A DNA stretch of 64,000 nucleotides. Origin: Lithospermum erythrorhizon. Its lineage: Eukaryota > Streptophyta > Magnoliopsida > Boraginales > Boraginaceae. The DNA lies in NCBI GenBank assembly GCA_019722365.1, contig JADFUC010000776.1, positions 806,001-870,000 on the forward strand, read 5' to 3'. Below the pieces are notes generated by a model. The model was given only the letters and a program-made list of their open reading frames with translations. It was not told the origin of the DNA and searched no databases. Shown here in pieces: positions 11,555-24,392 of the stretch. The position numbers and the translations under genes were made by a program. Within the stretch, counting starts at the first letter, position 1, and each line of letters starts with the position of its first letter.

Positions 11555-14096
11555 ATCTCAGAAGAGGCCCTATTGTAAATTGTAATGTGGTTCATCTGTA
11601 CACAAGTAATTGATGCATTATGCTAACCTTACTGCCCTTCACATCATCTCTAATGCAAAAAGTAAAATCTGGTGTGAATTATTTGCTGTGATTGATAATG
11701 TTTCATGTCTACAAATTCTCAGGTGTTGTGTGATGGTTGTATATTGTAAACATAATTAGGTGTTGAATTGTGCTGATTGGTCACCCAAGGTGGGTAATTC
11801 TTTATAGAAGATAAGCAAGTAGTAGCTGGTGATACATTTGTGATGAATCATTACGAAAAATCACCAAATTTCTCGTTAGATGCATTTTATCCATGATCCC
11901 ATGTTTGATGGCAAGTTCAATGGATAAAATGTATTATAAAATTTTGTTAATTGTACTATAAAATGCATTTTATCCATGATCTCATCATTTTGTTATAATG
12001 ATGAATTACTTGTTAATTGTATTATAAAATCTTAGTCCAAAAAATAATGAATATCAAGAACAATAACATCATGCCTTAAATTCCATGAAGAGATTCCGTC
12101 CTAAATGGGTATAAGAATTGGACGGTTTTGGATCATGACCTAGATTGGATATGGTTAGTGGTGACTTGTGAGTGGTGAATGCCTTCTGTATAGGCCCGGT
12201 CCAATAGATTTAGTCTAGATATAAATTTAAGTTAGTTTGTAGCTCCAATTCTGAATTTCTAAAATTTTGGAAAATATTCTAAAATATGTAATCTTCTCGT
12301 TATAATGAAATTTGTTTTGTGGTTTTGTCTTGAATTAGTCAATATTTTTTTTTTGATATTAGAATGATTTTATTTGAATATAAAAAATTCTGGCTTCGTT
12401 TTATGTTGGGTATATATGGAAATTATGAATTCAAGCAGCCAACACAAAATAAAACATACTAGTTTTTAGTAATTACAAGCAATCATACATGGATGTTAAC
12501 TACGACGATAGCGTTTTTACTACCTTCTTTATTGAAGCGAAGAAAATTTAAATCCATAGTTGTCTTATTCGCCTCCTCGAAATCAATGTTTTAGGGCCGA
12601 TGAATACTTGGCACTAACGTCAATGTATAAGCATCTACAAAGGCAGAAGAAATCGCGCGGCTGATGGCAAAATCTTAATTTGTCGTCAATCTTTGGCGAG
12701 ATTAAATCAAAGTAGAGAGATTTTGGAGGTAAAATCAATAAAAATAGAGTAGAAAAAAATACTCTAGATAGCCAAATTCCTAGAGAGAGAACAAATATTA
12801 AATTATTAAAACCTAAGAAAAATAATTAAAAAACAATGAAGGAGGAAAAATAACCATCAAAAGAAGTGGTTATTCCTTCTAAAAGAGGTGATTTTCCTGC
12901 ACTGAATGAACTAGGGAGTGCGTGGAAGAGTAGTCGTCACTTACAATTTAAAAGAAATTAATTTTATTAAGCATTTTATAAAAAATAATAGGTATTATTT
13001 TAAAAATTATGTTGTTCGTCCACCCCTAAATTTTTTTTATAAGTATGATATCAAGTAATTCGATTTATTATATAAAAATTTTGGTTTCGCCAATAATTTG
13101 TTGGAGGAAAATTTTTAAAGGAAAAGGAAGAGGGAGGATGAGGGGGGAGAGAGACGTGCTCTCTGATCATATGAATTAGTCAATATATTAGGAATATCAA
13201 GTTAAATTTGTATGTCGTTTTCGTGATATCTTTTACTCCTATTTACTAGCGCATCTATATTGTATCCGTTATAAGACAATGCAATAATAGATGGGTAGTT
13301 GAGTTGGCGTGGCAGACAAGTGCAAAAGAAAAAGGTATGTTGTATAGCAGAGAAGCAAAGAAACCCCAACCATAGAGCCTCCTGCTCCTCCTGGCTACTG
13401 ATGTGAAGTTGAAAACGACGGTTGATTATGATGGTGTCAATAACAAATAGGAAAATACAAATTCAGCCTACAAACCCAAACCATCTACCAATTGATCTCC
13501 CCCTATTTACACCCGTCTTATTTCATGTTCAACTGGACCAACTCTGAACACCACCCTATTGTCTATCAGATATGACAACGTGTGGGCTCTGCCTCATTAT
13601 ATCACAATAGTCTATGTTGTAGCATCCAAACTAGGACCCATGTAGCCTCTCTTCATGTAGCTGCCCGACTACTATAATTTCTATAATTCAAAACATAATA
13701 ATTTTAGTGTTGATTTTTCTTACTTCAATAGCTAATTAATTATATGGTAAAATTTAAAAATTTATTTTTATGAAAATATATTTAAAGATAATTGTGATAT
13801 CAATTTTTATATTTATAAACTAAAGAGAATAAGAAAGTAATTAATGGTCGAAATTGGGCGCATAGCAACGTCCTATAATATGAATTGGAGGTAATATTTA
13901 ACTAAAATTATGCAAATACATTAGTTAAAAGTTAAAATCGAACTTTTCAATAATCAACTTCAAGTGTAGTAGTGATATAAATAAAGAGTTTAGTGGTTGA
14001 CATACATTTCAACTTTAAAAGGCCCAGCCATTCTTTTTTGTACCTTTACGATGGGATTTATCGTTCGAGAAAGAAGGCCGGCATTATCATGATCTC
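11555..14096. other. Intergenic DNA downstream of GC1
   Basis: The first few hundred bases are the GC1 3' UTR; a motif CATTTTATCCATGATC recurs near 11882 and 11964. At about 12338-12348 a T-run is followed by sequence that could be an antisense retrotransposon 3' end, but no protein motif confirms it. Around 13131-13160 is a purine-rich stretch (GAGGGAGGATGAGGGG...). No gene is seen. Confidence 0.4.
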
Positions 14097-14731
14097 AATA
14101 GTGATACCTTTGGGTAGGGAGTTTGATAAGTTCGATTCGGTTCGGTTTTGGCCAAAGAAATTAGAAACTTCGGCTTATTTGTCAGTTCTCGAAAGTCGAA
14201 CCTGTCGGTTCGGTTCGATGGATTTCGTAGGTTCGGTTGATTTCGGTTAAATTCCGATTTTGAAGACATTTTTTAATATCGTCTTGAACTTCAAAATTAA
14301 GTCCTTGTTAGATTTAATCGCTAATTTCAATGAACTCCTTTTAAGATTAATTATCTGATCTACGTACCGCATTCAAAATGCAACGATATCTTATTTTCGT
14401 ATCTTTTGTATTTCATATTGACTAGTTTAGAAAGATTTATTTATATTTTATTCCGTTATATAAATAATAGAACAAGTTAAAATCTAAATTCCCTTATTAG
14501 AAATATACTGCGTCACAGTATCTTCTGAATCTTGAAAGGTAATAAATAAAAATTGAAAAATACTTAAAATTTAGAAGCGGTTAGGTTCGGTTATTTGAAG
14601 TTCGAACCTAAATTAGTTCAGGTTACTGCTCGGCCAGAACCTAAATACATTCGGTTCGATCCCAGATTCACGAAAAGAATTTATATTATTTTTAGGTTCG
14701 ATTCGGTGGGTTCAGGGCCGGTTTTGTATTT
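14097..14731. repeat. GGTTCG-rich repeat block, probable transposon remnant
   Basis: Two clusters of GTTCGATTCGGT/GGTTCGG motifs (about 14128-14250 and 14580-14725) bracket an AT-rich centre. GTTCGATTCGGT occurs near both ends in the same orientation, with further CGAACC copies in opposite orientation in the right half. Motif-packed ends of this kind are typical of non-autonomous DNA transposons, especially hAT, but I found neither a clear terminal inverted repeat nor a target duplication. Any open frames here follow from the repeat composition and are not genes. Confidence 0.5.
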
Positions 14732-15060
14732 TGTTACACATTTGGGTGCACCACATAAATCTTCGTTAGTCCTTTACTTTGAAGGTAACATTTCGTATCT
14801 TTTCTTCAAGTCATTGATACCGATAAATCTTAGCTTTTGTGCTCGAATTATAATTTCTGGCCAAGTGACTGAGTACTGGGGCAGCGTCGAGACCTCGGCC
14901 AGAATGGAATCCAACTTCCCAGTAAACCGGGGAGTTAGCACCGGGGCCCAGAAAGTGCATTAGGGAGGCGCGAGGCCAGAGCAGACCTAGTCACCGCGTC
15001 CGACAAAGAGACCATCCCAGGCCCTACATGGAGCCAGGAGGCGGGCGGCAGCCTCGCAAG
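14732..15060 (+). repeat. 5' LTR (degenerate) of the gypsy element
   Basis: Begins TGTTACA and aligns with 16465 onward: both copies share GAAGGTAA, AAATCTTAGCTTT, GAGACCTCGGC with AGAATGGAATC, GGGAGTTAGCACC/AGGAGTTAGCACC and a GGCGGGCG block. Similarity fades after about 15060, so the LTR end is uncertain. It is GC-richer than the flanks. Confidence 0.65.
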
Positions 15061-15180
15061 GAGTGATATGATTGTTGCGAGAGTACGAGGAGGTCTTCGC
15101 GTAGAGGTCACGAGGACATGCGAGTGAATCTTTTGAACTTTCTTTTCATCGTTTGCGTGTTGACACATCTTTCATGTTTG

Positions 15181-16430
15181 TCAAACAAAAGAAGAGAAAC
15201 TTTTCAGATGAGAAGAACCTCGCCATACAAAAAGAGGTCGAGGAGCTGGTAGGAGCAAATGCAATCCGAGCTCCAGTTACCCGAATGGATAGCTAATGTG
15301 GTCATGGTGAAAAAATCCAACAAAAAAGTGGAAAATGTGCACCAATTTGAACAAAGCATGTCCAAAATACTATTATCCCCTACCTTGCCTAGGAAGATTG
15401 GTCGATGAAAGTGCCGGACATGAGGTCTTCGACTTTACAGGCGCGCTTTCTCGGGGTACCGTCAAATACTCTGCTTAATGATTCTGAAAAGCGGCTTTAT
15501 AGCAGGTATGGCCTCTCTTTGTTGGAGAGTGATGTTGCTTCGGTTTGAAAGAATCTTGAAATTTACCTACCACGGAGGATGAGTGAATGCTTTGTGTTCA
15601 AATAACTTGATTGGAAGAAACATGGAGATATATGTAGATGACATGCTTGCCAGAGTCAAATGAGGATCATTTGGAGAATTTAAGAGAGACCCTAGAAGTA
15701 TTGAAGTTGTCTCGCGTACGGATAAACCCCGAAAAATGTTCATTCGGGGTCACATCTGGAAAGTTCCTCGGTTTCAGGATAAGAAATGAGGAATCGAGTC
15801 AAACCCCGACAAAATTGAGGCTTTCTTAAACATGAAACCTCACTACTCTCTGAGGAAGTTCGGAAGGCTAACGGGTTGTTTAGTAGCCTTTGAGTAGGTT
15901 AAATCTCAAGAGAATGCAGCGTCGAAACTATCATTTTCAAAAAAAATCAAGCAGGGCCTCAGAAAGAACGCTTTCCTGCAGGATGAAGAATGTGAAAGAG
16001 CGCCGTAGAAGAGTTAAAAATTACACAGGATCCCGAAAGCTGCGACATGACTGAGGGAGTTGAAGAGTTGTAGTACTCACCGCCGTTTCGAGGGGCGGTG
16101 AGTAGTGTACTAGTAAGGGGAGGGGATGGCGCTCGAGGAAACCTATTTACTATGGTCGTATCGCTTCATGGGGCGGAAGAGTCATATCCGCAATCGACAG
16201 TTTGTGTTATTTGTTGTCATGTCGCATGAAAGCTTAAGCGTACTTTGAGTACATCTCGTAGTAATGACGGATCGGCCATTAAGAGGATGTGTCGATCCCT
16301 CGTTGACGGGAGGTTAATCACTTGGGCTATTGAGCTAAGTAAGTTTGAAGTTAAGTATGCCAGCAAATAAAGAGTTTATTTAATGGGCCAATATCGTGAT
16401 TAAAAAGAGGCCGAAAGAGTGCTTTTTGTG
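15181..16430 (+). pseudogene. Ty3/gypsy reverse transcriptase-RNase H remnant
   Basis: Broken gypsy polyprotein read in several frames. In order: the RT start (RNFSDEKNLAIQKEVEELV, about 15195-15252); VVMVKKSNKK with NKACPK further on (about 15300-15370, frames shift); the catalytic box MEIYVDDMLARVK (from about 15620) closed by a stop; DHLENLRETLEVL...INPEKCSFGV...KFLGFRI (15657-15785); then an RNase H-like tail LITWAIELSKFEVKYAS (about 16315-16368). YVDDM is the RT active site and the downstream blocks are the standard gypsy order. Gag, protease and integrase are absent: RT begins about 120 bp after the 5' LTR similarity ends, and the 3' LTR follows RNase H. Non-functional. Confidence 0.85.
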
Positions 16431-16464
16431 CTACATTAGGATTGATCGTTGAAGAAGGGACACA

Positions 16465-16920
16465 TGTTACAATCTGGTTAAAGGTAAGGCGCTTAGGTAT
16501 TACTGCATAAATAAGATTCGTTAACTTATTTGAAGGTAATATTTTCATACCCTTTCTTAAGTGAGTGTACTGCGATGAAATCTTAGCTTTGTCGTGGAGG
16601 CTACGTCGATTTTGAGTCGTGACTGGGTATGTGGAGCACGTGAGACCTCGGCAGAATGGAATCAAACACCCAATAGGCAGGAGTTAGCACCGAGGGGCCC
16701 AATGCGTTAGGAAGGGGCGAGGATAGGCGGAACCCTCTTCCGCAGCCAGGTGATCCGACCCGAGGACCATCAGGCCGACTGGCGTGGAGCCTTATAAGGG
16801 CGGGCGACATCTCGACCCACCTCGCCGAGATGGGAACAAGGGATACAGATGTGAAAGACGAAGACGACCTGAACAAAGTCGAGATAGGCGTCGCTAAAAT
16901 CCACCACATCAGATAGTACA
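16465..16920 (+). repeat. 3' LTR (degenerate) of the gypsy element
   Basis: Begins TGTTACA like the copy at 14732 and shares its ordered blocks through about 16830. The distal part to about 16920 lacks a clear partner in the 5' copy, so the end is provisional. Confidence 0.6.
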
Positions 16921-17853
16921 CTAGTACTTAGTAAAAATGAAGGGGTACATATGGCGGTTTTGGCTTTGCTTTATGGTGGTTTTATGTCATTACATATACA
17001 AGTAATCTTAATATTAAATGATGAATAGAAGGTTGTATGTAAAGACAAAAAATGAATGAGGATTCTGGTTGGTAAGTCGGTTATCGTGGAAAGTAAGATA
17101 AATATGTATAAGGTTATGGGAGGAAATCGATTGTCTAAAAATTTAACGTAAATTAAAAATGTGAAAGTTTAAAGGATGATTTGAAAAGATAAAAATGAAG
17201 GAGTCAAATCAAACTTAAGCCATTTAACAACTTCAAAGTTAGTCTTTAGCAATTAGGTAGATGACAAATATTACCGCTAACGAAATACATGAAGCGCAAT
17301 TAAGGATGCTTAAATTTGTTGCATAAAATAAGGGCCTGAGACTCCTCTTTTGCTTTTTTCTTTGCCCCCATCCCTTCCCCTACGCATCTAACATCATACC
17401 AACAGCCAACCCATCATCATCTGCACTACTAGGAAAGTAGGAATCCAGAGGAATCCAGGCGAATACGTACTCAATACACCACCTCTACACATACAATTTC
17501 AAAATATGGGTACATGTCCGAGACAAATTTAGTTGGTAGGTGAGAGTCTTTATGTATCGGCATGCTTTTCTTTATCTTGATATGGGTTCGAATTAAATGC
17601 AGTGACAGGATTAAATATTGAAGTGGTTTAAGCGCTTGACTCTGGATGCGATGCCGGTTGAAGCGCGTCCGCGATTCGCCATCCGTGAATCGGGAGGCGG
17701 GGGAGGCGCCGAGAGAAATTTCTTATTATGATAGTTTCATACTTTTCAAAATACGGGTACAAATTTGAATCAGGATATTCTATTATACTTTTTAAAGATA
17801 TTTTGTGTAACTCCGTTAACATCATGACACATGTTTAATTTGTATTTTTAAAT
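16921..17853. other. Intergenic DNA
   Basis: No gene recognised. A GC-rich patch at 17625-17720 (GCGCGTCCGCGATTCGCC...) stands out but does not fold into a tRNA and matches no family I know. Confidence 0.4.
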
Positions 17854-18113
17854 TACTACTTCCATTTTTTTTATTTGTCGTTTTAGGCTAAATTTTTGTT
17901 TCAAAATATTTGTTATTCTAGTAAAGAAAATTGTATGCTACTGCATTCACGAATGTAATTTGCTTGACTATTTTTATCGTGAAATTATCCGGCCGTCGAT
18001 AATATAGTTTTAAATTGTTGTCGTTACATATTTTCGATGTATTTTTTGATTACTTTTCTTTCACTTAGTCGTATGCGAATTCTTTAAGCGACAAATAAGA
18101 AAAGCGAAAAGTA
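17854..18113. mobile_element. Stowaway-like MITE, family A copy 1
   Basis: Inverted ends: TACTACTTCCATTTTTTTTA then TTTGTCG on the left, and TACTTTTCGCTTTTCTTATT then TGTCGC as reverse complement on the right, bounded by TA. Internal sequence (TTTTAGGCTAAATTTTTGTTTCAAA..., GTAAAGAAAATTGTA..., TTTTTTGATTACTTTTC) matches the elements at 35415-35668 and 46083-46330. Confidence 0.75.
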
Positions 18114-18284
18114 TCGTTTAAAAATAATAATGAATACATATCATAATTTTAACAGTATTACAGGGCGTGCTCAACATAGATCTTTTCTCGTGACACTTTA
18201 TATCTTTATAAATTTTTAACAACTTTGACATTATAAATTAAAATGTCATTTCCAATATATTATCGATAAAGTATTGTTTAAAAA

Positions 18285-18501
18285 TACTCCTTCGATTCAT
18301 TTTTAATTGACTTTCCGAGATATTAAAAGAAATTTTTAATCTTGATTACTTTTTAATTATATTACTAAAGAAATAAAAAATAATATTAGCGAGTATTTTA
18401 AAAGATGAATCAATTATATAAATTTATATTTTTTAGAATAAAAATAATTAATAATTGATTGTCAATTTGATTTGAAAAATTAAAATGACAATTGAAGTGT
18501 A
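18285..18501. mobile_element. Stowaway-like MITE, ~217 bp
   Basis: The left end TACTCCTTCGATTCATTTTT pairs with the right end, whose reverse complement is TACACTTCAATTGTCATTTT; both are bounded by TA. The interior is AT-rich and non-coding. It differs inside from family A. Confidence 0.65.
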
Positions 18502-19107
18502 TTGGAGAAATACAATCTTTCAATGCATGCCGATTTATTTGATCGTTTAGAAGAAAGGGTAATTTATTAAGAAAATAAATTGATTGTCTGATTTAAAAAG
18601 AGAAAGGATATCGGCCAAATAAAAAAAATAATATTAAGAGGCAATCTGGCTTGATCACGAAAAAATTATATTGGAAGTATCTAAGTATTGTGTGAAAAGT
18701 AATTAAAGTACAAAACGGAAAGTAAATTGTCCAAATCATGTCATCCCAACCCACCGCATTTAAATTTTGAACTGTCTGCAAATCCCCAAAAACCTTAATC
18801 AAAAAGGAAAAGAAAAAGAGAGCTACACATCCCTCTCTGTCCCCTCATTTCTCTGTTTTCTTTCGCGCATTAATCATTTCTTTCTAATTAACCTTATTAT
18901 TTTCACACATTGATATTTAATACGGAGTAATAAATAATTTTTTATTAATTATTTTACCAAATACTCTAAACTGGATACCATTCCATTTATTTTAAAAATA
19001 TTTTCATATTATTAATTTCTTACAATTCACAAATAAGTAAATAATACTTCGTAAAAATTTGATATGAAAAACCAAACAATTAAATTGAATTGAAGGTTGA
19101 ATTTAAT

Positions 19108-19118
19108 AATATAAATAG
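19108..19118 (+). promoter_or_regulatory. TATA box of the LPQEWTY-family gene
   Basis: AATATAAATAG lies about 120 bp before the start codon at 19235, giving an expected transcription start near 19140 and a 5' UTR of about 95 bp in the pyrimidine-rich stretch that follows. Confidence 0.6.
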
Positions 19119-19234
19119 ACATCCTTTTTGGGACACTCCCATCAAACCTTACTTATTCCTCATCATTATATCTTCTCATTCCAGCAACACTCTTTTTCCA
19201 TAATTTCACCTCTGTGTTTTCCTCTGTTCCAAAA

Positions 19235-21507
19235 ATGGCTGAAATACTTCATGTAGAAGAAGCAAAGTTTTGGTTACCATCTGAATTTCTCACTGACCAA
19301 GAAGACATACTATTGAAAAATATCCACGAGATACCAGAGTATCGAGAAGAATCCGGTTGGAAAGTTTGGAGATACGAGAATATCGAGATGGATGCATCTG
19401 AATACAACCTTAACAAGAACAAAAAACCAAACAACTTCAACCAAGTTGTTGAGTTAACTAGACAACTTGGTATTCAACAAAAACAGAGGGGGGGTTATGG
19501 TAATAATGGTATAGTGGGTTCACCACAATCGACTTTGTCCCAATTTAATTGTCACTTTGGCTATAGTTCTGGTTCTAGTAATGGTGGTAGTCCTAATGGA
19601 GCTTCTAAGGTATCTTCTCCGACTACACAATTTGCCCCTGGGGGAAATTCGTTGGATCTTATTTACCAAGCTGCTGCTCAAGTTGCCCAGATGAAAATCA
19701 AGGGAGGAAATGGAAACAACTCATCTGTTGTATACAACTCTTTTGTAAGAATCTCACTAGTTTTGTCTAAAAACTCAAAATTTGAATTTGATGTTTTAAA
19801 TTTTTAAATTTTGAATTAATATTTTTGAAATATTGGTTAAGTAATACAAGTCGCGGGTAATGAAAGTAGTGATATTATAATTTTGAGTTCTAATACTTTT
19901 AAGATGCATGTAAAAATTGATTAAATCATATAAATATGACACAATAAATACAATTTATATTCAAATAATTCAATATAAGAAATATTATTTTACATTATCT
20001 ATTAATTACTTATCCTTATGATCGGTGATGAAAAGAGTGAAAGTATACAACCTTTTACAAAAAGGGACCGGAACATTCATTAAAGTACCCTCATTTTTCA
20101 TGGGATAGAGTGTTTGTTTGGTTAAAAACTTGCCAGGAAATTTTAGTATTTGCATCATAATTTACTATTAGAGTTATATTTTTTATTCTAGTATAAGTTA
20201 CATAAGTCACAAGGATCGTGGTTGCATTTAATTTTGATCGTTGAAAATCAGCCCAGAGCTATCTTGTGGAATGTAAGTAGTATTTCCTAATTTCTCTTGT
20301 TATTTTCATGATTTCAGATTCAACAACTAAGAGAGGAACAAATTCTGAAGCATCAGCAACAGCATAGAGGAAACTTATGGTCCAGCAATCAGTCGAAAAA
20401 TGGTTCAATTTGTCAACAGCCTAACCATAATGGATTCACCGAGTTAAATGTTGGCGCTTATTTGGAAAACGATCAAAGTTCATGGCCTTCTCTCCAATAT
20501 GTGATGCAAAAAAACATTCATAAAAATTGTGGTAATCGTCCAATGCTTCAAAATGGTGGATCTGGAAATGGTTACTTCAATAGTGTGAAGAAATCGTCTG
20601 CTGGCACCGGAGTTTTCTTACCCCGCCACTTTGAAAATAATCATATTCAATATAGAGCAAACAAGAAAACAGGTAATTTACAGCTTATATGGATGTGCAT
20701 TTATTTCTGATTTAGATTGCATAATTTGAAATTCTGAATTTTGTTTCGAAATGGGTCCACATTTGTTTTCATATTTTATAGTTGTCCTTTTGAGATTTTC
20801 ACACTTAAGTTTGGCCTATTTTGGGTTTCTTTGTAGCTGGTCAAAGTTTGTTTACCTATATTATTTTGATTGATCTTGAATGAGTTCATATCAAATGTTA
20901 AGTCTTGTGTGACACTCTTATATATTAGGATCATGACTAAGCCTTTACGTGATGATTGAAGACTTTTACTCGACTTGATTTCATATGTAGTCCAACTTTA
21001 CTCGAATATTAAAATAAGTTTCGACTTGATTTCACGTGTCTTTTATGTAATTCGATTCAACTCCGCGTATAGTTTTCAGTTTAATCATGGCACATGTTTT
21101 GTATTCTTATGTTTGGAAAACCAAGGACTTGAAAATATTTTGATTCAAAACGATACGAACTTACCGAACTACCCTCGTCTGGCTTTACAGGTTGTTCAAC
21201 CACTTCATTTCATGGTAGGGGTGAAATGAATAATGCACATGTCAGTGGTGGGGGTTGTGGTCAGCCCAAATGGCAGCCTAGTCGTACCGGTGGCCTTTAT
21301 TCGGACTATGGTAGAAAAATATCTAATCCACACCTTGTTATGTTATTTTATTATTTTATTATATAAAGTTATTGTTCTTGTTTGAACTTGATTTTGTCTA
21401 TAGATGTACAATTGGCTCAGAAGAATGCAATGTTACTACACCAAATGAATGCTCGTCATGTAACATTAGGCCATGAATTGGGGCTTCCTCAAGAGTGGAC
21501 TTATTGA
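19235..21507 (+). CDS. Plant protein of unknown function, LPQEWTY C-terminus (TIP41-like/PTHR33356-type)
   Basis: Four exons join in frame: 19235-19744, 20318-20672, 21191-21310 and 21404-21507, giving 1089 bp or 362 residues. All introns are GT..AG. The protein starts MAEILHVEEAKFWLPSEFLT, followed by an acidic/aromatic segment (GWKVWRYENIE), then long Gly/Ser/Asn-rich stretches, a Gln-rich helix (IQQLREEQILKHQQQ, residues 171-185), the conserved island GTGVFLPR (266-273) and the terminal block LPQEWTY. I recognise the pattern FLPSEFL..., GTGVFLPR..., LPxEWTY as a plant-specific family some databases label TIP41-like; real relation to TIP41 is doubtful and its biochemical role is unknown to me. 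Low complexity suggests mostly disordered protein. The first exon could be read upstream from a GTG, but the ATG at 19235 gives the conserved start. The gene looks intact. Confidence 0.88.
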
Positions 21508-24392
21508 AGTGTTGAAGGTGAAATTAGAAGCAATTTGGTGTTTTAGCAAGTAGACAGTAAGGGGGTATTTTATATATTGAGATAGGGTATGTCTCATTGA
21601 AGATTTAAGTGTAGTTAGTGCAATATAATAAGTTGGGTTGCTTTATTTGATGAAGATTGAAATAATAATAGTAATAATAGTGGTGTTTTGAGTAAGGTAT
21701 TTAAAGATAAGCATATGTTTAGGTGTGAAGAAGAAACAGGGTTCTTTTTTGTTTGTAATAATAGTGCTGGATAATTTTTCCTAGAGTATCTTTAAGGCAA
21801 CACTATACACGTGTAACATCTCAGGTAACTCCCTTGTGTTAATATTTATTATAAGTCTAGTAATTTAATGTAGTTATTGCCTCTTGAATTGTTGCTAATC
21901 ATCATTCTATTTAAAAAAAATAAAATAAACCTAGCGGCCAAGGTTGCTAATGATTCTATGGTTGAAACTTTTGGAATCCTGAAGGTAGATTGAATGGTCA
22001 TTACAAGTTTCTTTGAAAATACATTAGTATCAATGAATTTGAGGGAGTAGTTGAACTTATTACAAGGATCTTTGAGGTCATCACCATTAAATCTTGAATT
22101 TTGGTTGAATTTTTTGAAATGGAAATCTACCGTAGTTTTTCATTGAGTGTATTCGGTAGATCTCGAACTGAATATAATTGCTTCCAAATCGAGCCCTACA
22201 CTAGACATTGGTTAAATCCTAAATCTTATTGATTGTGATTTGCCAAATTTAGTTGATGATGAGTTTGTTCGGGCTCCGTCAACATATTTGAAGCAGAATC
22301 GACTTTGAACATAGTGAGGTGTCTGCGTTTAAAATCCTGTTGGATGGTTTGGTGATATGTAGTTATAGGGAGACTTAAGTATTCTTGACAACTGTCAGCA
22401 GTGATTTTACTGTGAGTGGAGTCTAAAGTGAGATCATTTGACTAGTATTTATATCATAAGTATACTTTATGTTTTGACAAATTGGATCCTTATTTGGCGT
22501 GACTTATATTCAGAGATAGTTTAGACTGATGCCATTCAAATTAAATGCATCTTTTATCAGAATGATACTGTTAGGTTGGGTTAGTAATAAAATGTATTTC
22601 ACTGTATCTTATATCATCTTCGAGTCATAATTTAGTCCCATATTAGATTATTAAGGTAGTTGTTAATGAGATAAGATTATTTGAAAATTCAAGTATGAAT
22701 AATGTAAAATATATGAGAAGGTAAAGCAATTTGAGGGGTGTCTTTGAGAATGAAATTTTACATTTGAGTGCTTCATGAGGGAGAAAAATGTGTGACAAGT
22801 CACATGGGATACCCCAACCTGGATAATAGGCATGTTGCTTTACACGGTCCAAATTGATTATTAGTAACCGAAAAATTGACGACTTTATTGCAAATTGGGA
22901 GGCGTGATTTGTCATATGAGTCAAAAGAATGGTATGTTACTCTGTTAATGGCATAAAAGATGCAGATTGGGTATTGCAAGATGTGGAAAGTTTAGATTTA
23001 GCGTGAAGGAAGGCGATACACTTTCATATGGGTCCGAGGGAGGTCGGATCCCACCACTAGCACATTACACTCCTTTTTTTTTTAGATTACTTATTAAAAG
23101 AAAAATGTAAAGCTTTATAGCGAACTTTAATCTCTGTAGGCTTAGCACTAGCTATTCGATATGAAGAGTTAGTCGGTGTGTATTTCGGCCATTAAAGGTT
23201 ATGTCCGGAGGCATTACTTTATTATTATCTCATGCTCGAATTAGTGATTTTACCGTTTTTCGAGAGTCTGATTTGATTATCGATTATTTTTTATATACGT
23301 TATGAAAAATTACAAAAAAATAATATTATGAAAATATTTTTAAAAATTAATCACGATGACAAATATTTTTTATTAGTAAGCAAAGTAATTTATGATCAAG
23401 CTTGTTGATCACGAAATTTAGTATATTTGAGTGGGCGAATTTAGAATGAGAGGGGTAAATATGAATATATAGGAGAATTGACATTACTAACATTTGAATT
23501 TTGACATTTTTCTATCAGATAGAAATTAATTATTGTAGGTGTGGCCGGATATAATGTTGAATAATAGTGATAGAGATGGTAACAGTATGATTTTATTTTG
23601 CTATCACTCAAAATTGAAGTCAGATTAACGGTTTCTCTATTCCATTAGTTGATAAGGATATTTTAGTAAAAACCATTGCTCAAATGAAAGTATTGAATTG
23701 TACTACCTGCTCTTCGTATTAATTAAAGAGTTTATAGATTTTCGAAGCAACTTTAATTATTAATTAATTTTTATATATGTTATAAAAATTATAATAAAAT
23801 AATAATATTATAAAAATATTTTAAGCAATCAAATTATATCAGATTTTATATTTTTTAGATTAATGAATAAATAGTAATTTATGATGAAGTTATCTTTGAA
23901 ATACCAGCGTTAATTAATTTGAAATTGAGAAATTATCAATTATGTATAGTCCGATGGTCTTTGAATCGATGCCCCACATCCCACAGTTGACTTGATAATT
24001 CCATGTAGATAGAACAAGAACAAGAACAAACATCTGATCTTGGGGTCTTGTGATTCGGTGCCGCTTTTGATGTTTCATTTATTCAAACAATTGTGCCTTG
24101 GAAATTTTTTAAAAATAATAATTTATGATGCCTTCAAAATAATAGTACTCATTTTGTCTCCATCTTTTGATCATCTACATGGACGATTTTCACCTTTAAT
24201 TATTCAATTTATATTAAACTTTTAAAGATGAACAATGAATGAAACGTGACAAGAATAATCACCAAAAATAAATTTATGAAGTCACTTGAAACACGTTAAA
24301 CAGAATATTATGATAACGATTCACATTATGGTGCGATGATCCATTTCATCGTTTTTATATCATAGATAAAAATTAAACAACGTTTGAATGCA
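21508..24392. other. Intergenic DNA between the LPQEWTY gene and the UGT gene
   Basis: The first 300 bp or so are the 3' UTR of the upstream gene. The rest is AT-rich with no coding frame that I can assign. Related fragments around 23270-23420 and 23750-23900 share GTTAT(G)AAAAATTA, AATAATATTAT and GAAAATATTTT(T)A blocks and look like copies of one old repeat. Confidence 0.4.

Noticed and set aside
17625..17720. GC-rich patch with a GGTTCGAAT word nearby, considered as a tRNA
   Set aside because: No cloverleaf can be formed; D-arm and anticodon stem are absent.
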